Shown: piece after piece, positions 48,108 to 57,303 of the stretch
Position numbering within the stretch: position 1 is the stretch's first letter
Layout: each line of letters starts with the position of its first letter
Assembly: GCF_028561275.1 (NCBI RefSeq)
Contig: NZ_JAQQTF010000002.1
Span: 186,001-250,000 of the forward strand
Direction of reading: 5' to 3'
Length of the DNA stretch: 64,000 nucleotides
Source of the DNA: Aureisphaera galaxeae
GTDB taxonomy: Bacteria > Bacteroidota > Bacteroidia > Flavobacteriales > Flavobacteriaceae
The notes under the pieces: model-generated
What the model was told of the DNA's origin: nothing
Databases searched by the model: none
The model's input: only the letters and a program-made list of their open reading frames with translations
Translations under genes and position numbers: made by a program

Positions 48108-50699
48108 TTAAAATAAAATCCTATTCAAGTTTTCTCGATAGCTTTTACCCACAGGGATTTCTTCACCTTTTATGCGTACACATTTAGGGTTCTTCGCTTC
48201 AACTTTGTCTATCCGTATCAAGAAAGAACGATGTATTCTTGTGAATTCCATTTTATCAGGTAATCGGTCATAAAACTCGGAGATTTTTTCTCGGATAAGG
48301 TGCTTTTGATTGTCGGTATGTATTTCAAGATAATTCCCCGACGATTTTGCGTATTGAATGTGGGAAGTTTCCAATTTGATATCATTTCCAGATTCTCGAA
48401 TAATTATTTCATATTTTTTGCCATTTACCTTTTTCAATAGTATGCGCAGAAATTCTCTTAAAATATCTCTATTATAGGTAAGTATTCTTACTTTAAAGAA
48501 GGAATAGATAGCCAATGCCAATGCTAGTAGGATAAGGGAAATGAACCACCAACGTTTCCAAAAGGGAGGTAAAATATAGAATTGAAGTTTCTGGATTTCG
48601 ATGTTTTCCTCAGCATTATGCGGTTTGCGCCTTATCATAAAGGTATATGATCCAGGTTGCAATTCGGGATATTCTACAAATCTTGATGTTGTGGTATTCC
48701 ATTCATTTTCGGCTCCCAAAAGACGATATTGATATTCCGTGTTTGGCCCTTTCCTTAATGAGATTGAATTGAAATGAATAGATATGTTGTTTTCATTGTG
48801 CTTTAAAGATGCAAGTACATCTTGGTTCGCGACTTCTTGTTTGTTTACCTTCACATTTTCAATTCTTAACCAGCTATGAGGAGGCTTTTCAAAGTTATTG
48901 TCTAAAACGCTTTTATGAAAAGAGCACAGTCCATTTTTCGTACCCACCCAAACCGTGTCGTTTATGACCTCAATGTCGTTTACTTCATTGCTTGGTAAGC
49001 CTCGGGATGTAGAAATGCCAGAAACGCTATAAGATGATAAGTCTTCATTGAAGTGAATTTTATTCAAACCAGTATTGGTTGCGACATAAACTTCTCGCTC
49101 ATTTTCTATAAATACTTCCGTGGCTAAATCACTGTAAAGCCCTTTGGATGTGTCAATGGAAAAAACAGAATCTTTTGCCATTACGATAAGGCCTGCTCCC
49201 ATGGAGGCCATGTAATACCCATGGTTATATCCGTCGATGTCCTCAATTCTATAGGAAAATAAGTTGTGATCGTTACTCAGGTCATACATACTGTCATTCT
49301 TAAACTTTTTAAGGCCTAAAGGTGAAGCTATGTAATATTCCAAAGGGGAATCTTGTATGGGCTCTACGTCATGAACCCGATTGTATCTTCGGGAAATATC
49401 ATTGTAAGTTATTTTTTTTACAAGTTCTTGACTTTCAATAGGAGATGATTCAGAATTATCCGGTAAAATCCAATTGAGAAAATCAGAAGTTAATTCTCCT
49501 TTTTGCTCTTCCCAGATTTTAAAGAAATTGGGTTTAACGAGTAGGCGATTTTCTTTGCTGTAGTAAGCCACGTTCATGTTATTATTCATATTGGATGTAA
49601 AAATGAGGTTGAAGTCATCTTTATCCTTTTTGAAAACCTGGCCATCCAAATAACCAATGTATAATTGTTTTTCATTGTTTGTTTCTAGTTGAACAGCATT
49701 ATTACTTCTGGCTAATGTGTGATCTGTATAGTGATGAATACTGCCATTTTTAGCGTAGTAAACTCCCGAATCCAAGGTGCTTATCCAAAATCCCCCCTCA
49801 TGATCTTCAAAAAGCTTAGTGGCTGACGAGTTAGGTAATAAATGCTCTATGAGCCTTGCATTAAAATCATAAATCTTGACACCACCATGTCTTAGGCCTA
49901 TCCAGAAATAGTTGTCTTTATACATGCCGGACATGATAATTTTTTTCGTCTCCCCTATGCTTTTTTCGAAAGAATGGGATACCCCCTTAATAGTAAAGCG
50001 GTTGTCCTTTACAATTACGCATTTATCGTTTTCCTCAGAATAAAGAACATCGTAGTAATGCCTTTTGGATTCGGATGACGGAATGGTATGAGTAATGTAC
50101 TTATCTCTATCTAATTCTTCACTCCATAAAAACGTAAGTCCCAATTTCTTGGGTTCAGAATGGATAATGGCATTTTCATGATACAAACCAAATTGGGTGA
50201 GATCCTCTACAGTACCTGCCGAATCAATTTTTAAGTATCCAAGGTGCCCATTAAAGATTAAATAGACGGTACCGTTTTCTACATAAAGATCAGTTATAAT
50301 TCTTCCGTCATTTTCATGGCTTAATAAATGATTGAAGCAATATTCTTCGAACTTCTCTAGTTCTGGATCGTAATAGAATAGTTTTTTGTTCAGGGTAGAA
50401 CACCAAAAAGTACCATCGGGTTGTTCGTAGAAGTTAAAAACAGTTATGTCTGTAAGTCCTTCCTTTAATCCGTATTTTTTGAAATCGTAACCGTCATATC
50501 TTGTAATACCACGATCCGTGGCAAACCAAATAAATCCATTCTTATCCTGTACAATATCATATGTTTCAGAGCTCGTTAAACCGTGATTGGTATTGTAATT
50601 TGTATAGATCCATTCTTGAGCGATACCCCAATTGGGAAGAAGTAAAAGAATGATTGTAAAAAGGTGTCTGTTTATTTCGGATAGAAGTTCCGTAAGCAT
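48108..50699 (-). CDS. Beta-propeller / Y_Y_Y sensor fused to LytTR DNA-binding domain
   Basis: This is an 863-residue one-component transmembrane regulator. A signal peptide (to about residue 27, PNWGIAQ) is followed by about a dozen two-component-regulator propeller blades (NGFIWFATDRGITRYDGYDF, GGFWISTLDSGVYYAKNG, ETVWVGTKNGLCSF-like), a Y_Y_Y domain (about 635-705), one transmembrane helix (about 715-735, WFISLILLALALAIYSFF) and a LytTR DNA-binding domain (about 765-863, IQYAKSSGNYLEIHT ... FTRIHRSFLIRI ... IPVGKSYRENL). Classical relatives carry a histidine kinase; here sensor and DNA-binding parts are joined directly. It is divergent from a large secreted protein gene (51023), the likeliest target. 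Confidence 0.88.
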   Translation of the reverse strand: MLTELLSEINRHLFTIILLLLPNWGIAQEWIYTNYNTNHGLTSSETYDIVQDKNGFIWFATDRGITRYDGYDFKKYGLKEGLTDITVFNFYEQPDGTFWCSTLNKKLFYYDPELEKFEEYCFNHLLSHENDGRIITDLYVENGTVYLIFNGHLGYLKIDSAGTVEDLTQFGLYHENAIIHSEPKKLGLTFLWSEELDRDKYITHTIPSSESKRHYYDVLYSEENDKCVIVKDNRFTIKGVSHSFEKSIGETKKIIMSGMYKDNYFWIGLRHGGVKIYDFNARLIEHLLPNSSATKLFEDHEGGFWISTLDSGVYYAKNGSIHHYTDHTLARSNNAVQLETNNEKQLYIGYLDGQVFKKDKDDFNLIFTSNMNNNMNVAYYSKENRLLVKPNFFKIWEEQKGELTSDFLNWILPDNSESSPIESQELVKKITYNDISRRYNRVHDVEPIQDSPLEYYIASPLGLKKFKNDSMYDLSNDHNLFSYRIEDIDGYNHGYYMASMGAGLIVMAKDSVFSIDTSKGLYSDLATEVFIENEREVYVATNTGLNKIHFNEDLSSYSVSGISTSRGLPSNEVNDIEVINDTVWVGTKNGLCSFHKSVLDNNFEKPPHSWLRIENVKVNKQEVANQDVLASLKHNENNISIHFNSISLRKGPNTEYQYRLLGAENEWNTTTSRFVEYPELQPGSYTFMIRRKPHNAEENIEIQKLQFYILPPFWKRWWFISLILLALALAIYSFFKVRILTYNRDILREFLRILLKKVNGKKYEIIIRESGNDIKLETSHIQYAKSSGNYLEIHTDNQKHLIREKISEFYDRLPDKMEFTRIHRSFLIRIDKVEAKNPKCVRIKGEEIPVGKSYRENLNRILF

Positions 50700-51022
50700 A
50701 TTGTTTTAAAAGGGGCTTTAATAATAATACTGCATTCTTTGAATCATCAAATAGTAGTAGGCAATCGAAATTAGGATAATTGTTACACAGGAAACCACGA
50801 TAACTTAAAATTGTTGTGAATTTTCATCACATTTTCTTACTAATTAGTCCCAATATGAGAAATACGCGGAAAATATTTGTCCCTTTTTTCAATGTTTTTG
50901 TCACAAAGGGGTTCTATGGCTGAAGAATCTATAAGGTCCGCACGTTAACTTCGGGACCGTCCTTTTGTATTCTTTTATACAAGGAACACAAAATTTTTTA
51001 ACCTTCAACCATTACATTGATT
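50700..51022. other. 323-bp divergent control region
   Basis: This spacer between the LytTR regulator and its neighbour has several short inverted repeats: CCCTTT / AAAGGG (50881-50886, 50905-50910), GGTCC / GGACC (50935-50939, 50954-50958) and TTGTAT / ATACAA (50965-50970, 50977-50982). Any of these could be regulator sites. No exact TAnnTTTG element was found at a fitting position. Confidence 0.4.
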
Positions 51023-54000
51023 ATGATGAAAACCTCAAAATTACATCTCAAATTAGTATCCCTCTTTTTATTCTTTATTTCCGTTTCTCATATCACCAAT
51101 GCACAACAATATGATACCTGGGCCTTTGGGGAAGGTGCTGGGTTCAATATCTTCGATTTTACGGCTCCTATTCCTTCAGATATAAATATGTTGGAAGCAA
51201 CAGCATCCTATTGCGATGGTGCAGGAAATCTTCTTTTTTATACCGATGGGACAAACATATATAACCCAATAGCTGGTGATTGTTTGGGTTGCCTCAATGG
51301 AAATCCGAACGGTACTTTGGCATACCAAGGCGTGGTTATCGTTCCTAAACCCGGAGGGGCTGTTGATGAGTTCTATATTTTTACAGTTTCTGATACTGGG
51401 ATTATAAATCACGGACTGAGTTATTATGAATACAATGCAACTACGGGAGCACTTTCTGGTATTACAACCATGGGTATTTCTGCAGGGACCAATGGAGGCT
51501 ATTGCCAAGAAAGAGTGACGGCAGTCCCCAATTGTGATGGTACGGGATATTGGGTAGTGGTAAAACCCATTATTTTACCTTCCGGAACGTTTGCGCTACC
51601 GTCCCCAGTAAATCCTGGTACTGGAACCAATTCTTCTTTGTATGCCTATGAAGTAACAGCTGCGGGTGTAAGTAACACGCCTGTAATAAGTGATGCTGGG
51701 TATGCATCCACTACTGGCTTTAATATGAAAGGACAAGCCAAGTTTTCTCCCAATAAAGATTATTTCGCGATTTCAGAGCATGTGTCACCTATACAAGGAA
51801 GGGTTCACCTATTTCGATTTAATGCTGCGACTGGAGTTTTTCACAAACTTCAGGTAATGCCCTATCAGTCGAGTCAGACTTGTTTAGGGGCATCTTTTAG
51901 CCCTAATTCTAACCTACTATATGCTAGTGGTGGGGGTATGTTTTTGGGACAGGCCAGTGTGCGCCAATACGACCTTTCTACCATTCCCGCAAACCCAACC
52001 GCAGCACCTGCTAATTGTGATTTTAATGTTCCAAATATTCCTACCATATCCAATCCGAATACGAGCCTGCAACTAACGACCAATGGGGAAATAATTAGTT
52101 CTAGGGATGGAAGCTATGAGATCGATGTAATTTATACTCCCAATTCCGTGGGATGCGCTGCAATGAATTATACCGAAGGTGACGTTACCGTGGGTACTCC
52201 TGGGGGTGCATTAAGCCGATGGGGATTACCCAATAATATAGATGGAACTATAGAAAGTATAGAACCGACCCTTCAAGCGTTCGAACGGGATTGCTTAACC
52301 TATCGATTTTGGCTTTCAGGTTGTGATGATACAATTCAATGGGATTTTGGGGATGGCGAAATTATCACTGGATCTCCCGATGATTCTGTTAGTACAGGAA
52401 CTACCAGCGGGACACTTCTGTTTCCCGAACATATCTTTCCTGGGAATGGCACATACAATGTAAGCGTAACTTTTGGCGGAACTACCCTCAATACAGTTAT
52501 TGAAATAATGGGAGAGACTCCAGAGATCGAAGCTGTTGGTTTTCCCATATGCGATGGAACTACCACCGCTACGATAAATGTTACCAATTCAGCATTGTTT
52601 CCGGGAGGAATTACCTGGACCGACTGTTCGGATCCTTCGAATCCCTATACATTGCCTACAGAATCGGGAACAAGTTATACGATAGACCCTTCCGTTGTAC
52701 CTGATGGGATTTATACACTGTGCATAGAGGGTATAGACGATGCAGGCTGTATCGGATCTGCAACGTATACTTTTTCTACCGATCAAGGCGAATGGCCCAA
52801 AACGAGTAACGACACAGACTCTTGGGACCAAGGGAATGCTACCGATATGGATCAGCATCATGACATATATATGGCAGGGGAGTTCGATGATTATGTGGAG
52901 TTCGATGATTTTCCCGTTGTGGGAAGCACACTGGCCTCCAGAAATGCTTATCTCACTAAGTACGATGATTGTGAAGGCTTGGAATGGGTAGCAAGAACTA
53001 TATCCAATCAAATGGTGTCCCGTACGAGCATGTCTGTAAATAGAGGTAATAATAGGGTATATGTAACGGGACGTTGTGAAGGCTCTACCCAATTTTTCTC
53101 AGGAGATGGTCCTGACGGCCCTAGTCCAGGTGGTAGTATTACGAAGAATGGAAATGGTATTTACATTGCCATTTATAAATACAATGGGCAACTGGTTCAC
53201 GTAGAGATGATTTATGACACCCCTGTGTTCCGACATAAGTCTTCCCATATTGCTGCAAGTCCTACCAATGCTCCCGTGGAGCACAATGTTTATGTCGCTA
53301 TAAACGAAGAGGTTTTGGTGCCTGGAAATGATACTAGAATACGTGTGGTTGCATTTTCACATGTAAGTGGTCCAACACTAAATTTTAAATGGTCAACCCC
53401 GTTGGAGTCTAGCCGTTGGGAAACTCAGATACAGGATATTAGTGCTTATAAAAGAACCGTTGCCATTACGGGATATTTTAGAAGGGACTTGTTCTATTTT
53501 AACCCAACAATGACCGCTTTAGGAGCGAATACGGGGAATCAAGAAGCCTATGTTGCGACTATGGAAGATAACGGCACTTTTCCATCGTATGATTTAGACC
53601 TTACCAAACCCATGGTGAACTCCTTCAACAATGTGATGAATTCGGTAGGAAGGGGAGTACAACTAGCAAATTCGAATACCCTCTACCTTATAGGGAATTA
53701 TACAAATGCGGTGAACGAGCCTTTTGGGATTGCTGGAGTGTTGCCTCATGACCCGAATCCTAATGTATTTGCAAACTATGCTGTTAGATTAGGAACGATT
53801 GCTTCACAGAACTGGCATAGATCGATTTGGAGCAAGAGTAATATGTATGCCGGCGATGTTGCATATCCGTATACTAGTGGAGAAGTGTATTTTACCGGAA
53901 ATTTTAAAGGTGAAAATTTCTTCATTCAAAATGATAATTTAGCCTCATTTTCCAGTATTCAACGAAGCTATGTACTTTCAATGTCTACAAATGGGGATTA

Positions 54001-54514
54001 CCTGTCCCCGGAAAGTTGGCAGAATTTTTCTACGACCACATCAGGAAATGAATATATCTATCCCATCCGTATGACTGCCAATCATGAAAACGTATATGTT
54101 ACAGGTGTTTATAAGGGAACCCAAAGTATGATCAATGATATTGCCACTAATTCACCACTTACTTCCACTCCCGGAGCTATAAACAACAGTTTTTTATGGC
54201 GTTTTGATGCCAATGTGGGAGGAATTTCAAAACTTTCTGGTACGACCCCCGAAGAGGAGAAAGGAAAGTCAGTATTGGATAAAGTAACCATTTACCCTAA
54301 TCCATCGGACCATATGGTGCACATACGGTCCCTGAAAACCGAAGATGAGAATATGGAAGTTTCTGTTTTCGATACTACAGGAAAATTGATCCATAATCAA
54401 TCTGCCGATGCTCGCGGAATGGATATAGATGTGACTGCATGGAAATCTGGAATTTATTTTGTTCAAATACGTGTTAACGGAGAAAAATTCATGGAAAAAT
54501 TAGTGCGAGAATAA
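51023..54514 (+). CDS. Large T9SS-exported protein with PKD-like domain
   Basis: This protein of about 1,163 residues is predicted to be exported by T9SS. A TTG at 51017 is in frame, but the ATG at 51023 gives the signal peptide (MMKTSKLHLKLVSLFLFFISVSHITNAQ). Residues about 30-420 form a propeller-like region (WAFGEGAGFNIFDFTAPIPS ... KFSPNKDYFAISEHV) seen in flavobacterial gliding-associated proteins. A PKD-type domain follows (DTIQWDFGDGEIITG), then an SBBP-like beta-propeller (AYLTKYDDCEGLEWVART ... VYVTGVYKGTQ). The last 75 residues (VTIYPNPSDHMVHIRS ... KSGIYFVQIRVNGEKFMEKL) are a type A T9SS sorting domain. The divergent LytTR regulator may control it. The function is unknown; adhesion or binding is plausible. 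Confidence 0.83.
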   Translation: MMKTSKLHLKLVSLFLFFISVSHITNAQQYDTWAFGEGAGFNIFDFTAPIPSDINMLEATASYCDGAGNLLFYTDGTNIYNPIAGDCLGCLNGNPNGTLAYQGVVIVPKPGGAVDEFYIFTVSDTGIINHGLSYYEYNATTGALSGITTMGISAGTNGGYCQERVTAVPNCDGTGYWVVVKPIILPSGTFALPSPVNPGTGTNSSLYAYEVTAAGVSNTPVISDAGYASTTGFNMKGQAKFSPNKDYFAISEHVSPIQGRVHLFRFNAATGVFHKLQVMPYQSSQTCLGASFSPNSNLLYASGGGMFLGQASVRQYDLSTIPANPTAAPANCDFNVPNIPTISNPNTSLQLTTNGEIISSRDGSYEIDVIYTPNSVGCAAMNYTEGDVTVGTPGGALSRWGLPNNIDGTIESIEPTLQAFERDCLTYRFWLSGCDDTIQWDFGDGEIITGSPDDSVSTGTTSGTLLFPEHIFPGNGTYNVSVTFGGTTLNTVIEIMGETPEIEAVGFPICDGTTTATINVTNSALFPGGITWTDCSDPSNPYTLPTESGTSYTIDPSVVPDGIYTLCIEGIDDAGCIGSATYTFSTDQGEWPKTSNDTDSWDQGNATDMDQHHDIYMAGEFDDYVEFDDFPVVGSTLASRNAYLTKYDDCEGLEWVARTISNQMVSRTSMSVNRGNNRVYVTGRCEGSTQFFSGDGPDGPSPGGSITKNGNGIYIAIYKYNGQLVHVEMIYDTPVFRHKSSHIAASPTNAPVEHNVYVAINEEVLVPGNDTRIRVVAFSHVSGPTLNFKWSTPLESSRWETQIQDISAYKRTVAITGYFRRDLFYFNPTMTALGANTGNQEAYVATMEDNGTFPSYDLDLTKPMVNSFNNVMNSVGRGVQLANSNTLYLIGNYTNAVNEPFGIAGVLPHDPNPNVFANYAVRLGTIASQNWHRSIWSKSNMYAGDVAYPYTSGEVYFTGNFKGENFFIQNDNLASFSSIQRSYVLSMSTNGDYLSPESWQNFSTTTSGNEYIYPIRMTANHENVYVTGVYKGTQSMINDIATNSPLTSTPGAINNSFLWRFDANVGGISKLSGTTPEEEKGKSVLDKVTIYPNPSDHMVHIRSLKTEDENMEVSVFDTTGKLIHNQSADARGMDIDVTAWKSGIYFVQIRVNGEKFMEKLVRE

Positions 54515-54627
54515 GTTACGATCTTAATCATATAGATGAATGCCCAAACACTTCCCTATATGGTCATTTTAAAGAATCCTAATTCGTATATGCAATTCAA
54601 TAAAGTCATAATTTAAAATTCTTGTTT

Positions 54628-55773
54628 ATGAAAAACCCACTTATTTATTATCTGATATTTGTTTCAACCACCCTTCAAGCCCAAATTGTTAATGTACCTG
54701 ATCCGAATTTTAAAAATGCATTGGTGAATGATAATGTGGCTCTTCTATATAGTGAACCTGGAATGCCTCCACAAGATGTTGATACGAACGACGACGGAGA
54801 AATTCAGATTTCTGAAGCCTTGGATGTGTGGAGGATAGATCTTGACTTCAAGAATATATCTTCCTTACAAGGGATTGAGGAATTTATCGAAATAGAATGG
54901 TTATTGTGCTATCAGAACGAAATTTCAACTTTAGACATTTCCAATAATGTTAAACTTGAGTTTCTTGTTTTATCATTTAATGAAATTACTCAGATAGATG
55001 TATCACAGAACATAAATCTAGAAGTACTCCGATTAGGTCATAACCAACTGAGTCAGCTTGATGTTACAAACAATCAAAACCTAATAGAATTGAGTTGCGG
55101 TAATAATGAACTATCCAGTCTGGATGTATCCCAAAATATTAATTTATCCACCTTGTTATGCGGGTTTAATGAACTTGACTATCTAGACATACAGCAGAAC
55201 GTTAACCTGATAAACTTGTGGTGTTCGACCAACCAACTAGAGAATTTGGACATTAGCAACAATCTTGATCTTGTAAATTTGTCTTGCGACTTTAACCAAT
55301 TAACTACATTGGATGTCTCACAGCACTCAAATTTGCAAGATTTATGGTGTAGAGGGAATAAGTTAATTGAGTTAAACCTAAAAAATGGAAATAATGTGAA
55401 TCTTGATTCGATGCTTGCTGATTTAAACCCTGATCTTTATTGCATTTCGGTAGATGATATTGAATATGCTAACACAGCGGAAGATTGGTTTATTGATTCA
55501 CAATCCTATTATAGTGAAAGTTGCAAATTAGGTGCTGAGAGTTTTAAGGACTCAGAGTTTGTTGTATTTCCAAATCCCGTACGGAATGTACTAAGCATAG
55601 GATCACCGTCTGATATTCAACATTATGTGATCGAAGTTTACTCGACCAAAGGTGAATTATTATTAAGTACCGCTAAATCTGAAATCAATGTTTCAAACTT
55701 TCCTTCGGGTATTTATTACATTAAGATTTCAACAGACGAGCATTTTACCGTTAAAAAGTTTATGAAATCGTGA
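54628..55773 (+). CDS. T9SS-exported leucine-rich repeat protein
   Basis: This 381-residue surface protein starts at the ATG at 54628 (an upstream in-frame TTG at 54622 adds two residues). A signal peptide (MKNPLIYYLIFVSTTLQAQ) is followed by VNVPDPNFKNALV, a common opening in Bacteroidota LRR proteins, and an Asp-rich DTNDDGEIQISEA segment that resembles a calcium-binding dockerin-like loop. About eight leucine-rich repeats of 21 residues (pattern L..L.C..N.L..LDVS.N.NL) span roughly residues 85-265. The C-terminal domain (FVVFPNPVRNVLSIGS ... FPSGIYYIKISTDEHFTVKKF) is a type A T9SS sorting signal. It probably mediates binding at the surface. Confidence 0.88.
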   Translation: MKNPLIYYLIFVSTTLQAQIVNVPDPNFKNALVNDNVALLYSEPGMPPQDVDTNDDGEIQISEALDVWRIDLDFKNISSLQGIEEFIEIEWLLCYQNEISTLDISNNVKLEFLVLSFNEITQIDVSQNINLEVLRLGHNQLSQLDVTNNQNLIELSCGNNELSSLDVSQNINLSTLLCGFNELDYLDIQQNVNLINLWCSTNQLENLDISNNLDLVNLSCDFNQLTTLDVSQHSNLQDLWCRGNKLIELNLKNGNNVNLDSMLADLNPDLYCISVDDIEYANTAEDWFIDSQSYYSESCKLGAESFKDSEFVVFPNPVRNVLSIGSPSDIQHYVIEVYSTKGELLLSTAKSEINVSNFPSGIYYIKISTDEHFTVKKFMKS

Positions 55774-56192
55774 TTCACTTTTAATATCTTTTAAAATGGG
55801 ATGCCATCGTGTTTCCATCTATAAGCAATTGAATGAAGTAATTACGTAGTTCAAATGAATACTAATAGCTATGATTTTAAGGAAAAGTTGATTCGTAACT
55901 AATGGACCTGCTATTCCAAATAGGATAATATGGAATTAGGTAATAGATATCCTCATTTCATTCATCACCCATATTGTTAAAGAGCACCTCATTCGGGGTG
56001 CTTTTTATATAAACCTATCTATATGTGATCAACGCGTATGGGGCGTAAAGATTATAAATTGTAAGTCGTAATTGCTCAGGAATTGTCCTGCCGAAAATAA
56101 GGCTTTTAACTACTTGATTATGAAGCCTTATCCTTATGTATTCGCTTTTAATTGGTTGATATTTAACTCATTAATATTTGAAGCGAAACATC
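55774..56192. other. 419-bp spacer with a terminator
   Basis: No credible gene is present. The spacer contains the terminator at 55981 and the half-sites ATTCCA / TGGAAT near 55913-55936. Short frames overlapping the following gene look like shadows. Confidence 0.5.
55981..56007 (+). terminator. Rho-independent terminator
   Basis: AGCACCTC (55983-55990) pairs with GGGGTGCT (55995-56002), one G-U, around ATTC, followed by TTTTTA. It is 210 bases after the LRR gene, so it would leave a long 3' untranslated region or end an unseen small RNA. Confidence 0.75.
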
Positions 56193-56774
56193 ATGAAAAC
56201 AATCAAGAGATTAACTTTACTTTTTATTCCCCTAGTACTTATCGGGTGTCGGGTGCCCATTGCTGTAGAGACTACGCCAATAGATCCAACGGATACGTCA
56301 CAACCCATGCTAACCCAACAAAGCCTTAGCGTCATTGGTGTTGGGGGGCATATTTTCGATCTGGAACGTTACGAAACCATTCAGACAATAAATATAGACC
56401 AAGGCTTGTCCCTCGTCTTCAATGCACAAGACAGAGGGTCTGGAGTTCAGAGTATTCGGGTACGAGGAGAATTTAGGTATAACTGTGGTGTTGGTTCGGG
56501 AACCCAAAGAACTTGGGAGATCGATTTGGACAATACGTTGGCTGCAGAGCCGGGGGAACGTGTACGTGTGGCTGCCGGCGTGAGTAAAATGTTTAAGATC
56601 AGGGATGTCTATGACGAATCGGACTGCGATATAGATGCTATGGATATTAACCCTCCTTTCATTACATGCACTTTAGAAGTTACGGCTATGGATTATATGG
56701 GTAATTCGGGAACAGAAAATTTCAGATTCACATTGATCCCGACACGGGGAGCGAATGATCTAGTTATCCTATAG
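56193..56774 (+). CDS. Small lipoprotein of unknown function
   Basis: This lipoprotein of 193 residues starts at the ATG at 56193 (an upstream in-frame TTG at 56178 is less likely). The signal peptide ends in lipobox LIGC (KTIKRLTLLFIPLVLIGC). The mature part is beta-rich, with a Thr/Pro linker (TTPIDPTDTSQP) and a domain containing LVFNAQDRGSGVQSIRVRGEF and CTLEVTAMDYMGNSGTENFRF, which reads like an Ig-type domain with a 'sudden' or interdomain-bridge flavour. I do not recognise a named family. It stands apart from both neighbours. Confidence 0.65.
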   Translation: MKTIKRLTLLFIPLVLIGCRVPIAVETTPIDPTDTSQPMLTQQSLSVIGVGGHIFDLERYETIQTINIDQGLSLVFNAQDRGSGVQSIRVRGEFRYNCGVGSGTQRTWEIDLDNTLAAEPGERVRVAAGVSKMFKIRDVYDESDCDIDAMDINPPFITCTLEVTAMDYMGNSGTENFRFTLIPTRGANDLVIL

Positions 56775-56858
56775 TTCGAAGGTTCATTTAAACAGTAAGA
56801 GCCTTTGGAACCTAATAGCAGTTAAAGGGATTGTACGGTTTTGTGTTACATTAGCAAC

Positions 56859-57239
56859 ATGAATCCGAAACAGATCACAAACGCATATCTAGATGCTCTA
56901 AGAAAGGGAGACCTTTCAGCGGTTGTAAACCTCTTTTCTGAAAAGGGTGAGGTGATATCTCCAGTGTATGGAAATATGCCCGCTAAGACGTTCTACGAGA
57001 CCTTATTTGCAGATACGAAGGAATCTCAACTCATCCTCAAGGGAATATTTAGGGAAATAGACAAGCCCAACGAATTTGCCATTTATTTCACCTATCAATG
57101 GACGTTGGCGGATGGCAACCAGGTAAAATTCGATGTTGTGGATGTCGTAGTACTAAATGGAGCAGGAAAGATTGAAACCTTGACCATTATCTACGATACC
57201 CAAGAAAGCAATCCTGCAGTGGCTCAACTAAGAAAATAA
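56859..57239 (+). CDS. SnoaL-like / NTF2-fold protein
   Basis: This 126-residue cytosolic protein has the cone-shaped NTF2/SnoaL fold pattern: ITNAYLDALRKGDLSAVVNLFSEKGEVISPVYG at the start, then FYETLFADT, and strands IYFTYQWTLADGNQVKFDVVDVVVL and KIETLTIIYD at the end. The family includes small isomerases and ligand-binding proteins with unknown roles. The ATG at 56859 begins MNPKQI; an in-frame GTG at 56841 would add six residues. It is a single gene closed by the terminator at 57242. Confidence 0.8.
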   Translation: MNPKQITNAYLDALRKGDLSAVVNLFSEKGEVISPVYGNMPAKTFYETLFADTKESQLILKGIFREIDKPNEFAIYFTYQWTLADGNQVKFDVVDVVVLNGAGKIETLTIIYDTQESNPAVAQLRK

Positions 57240-57241
57240 AA

Positions 57242-57270
57242 AAACCCTCTTTGGTTAAAAGAGGGTTTCT
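57242..57270. terminator. Bidirectional terminator
   Basis: AAACCCTCTT (57242-57251) pairs exactly with AAGAGGGTTT (57259-57268). A runs on the left and T on the right suit both the SnoaL-like gene and the convergent OmpA gene. Confidence 0.85.
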
Positions 57271-57303
57271 ATGGTCATTTGGTTAGCTGTGGGGATAAAT
57301 AGC

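Noticed and set aside
56072-56329. 85-codon plus-strand frame overlapping the small lipoprotein gene
   Set aside because: It overlaps the better-supported lipoprotein frame and shows no recognisable domain.
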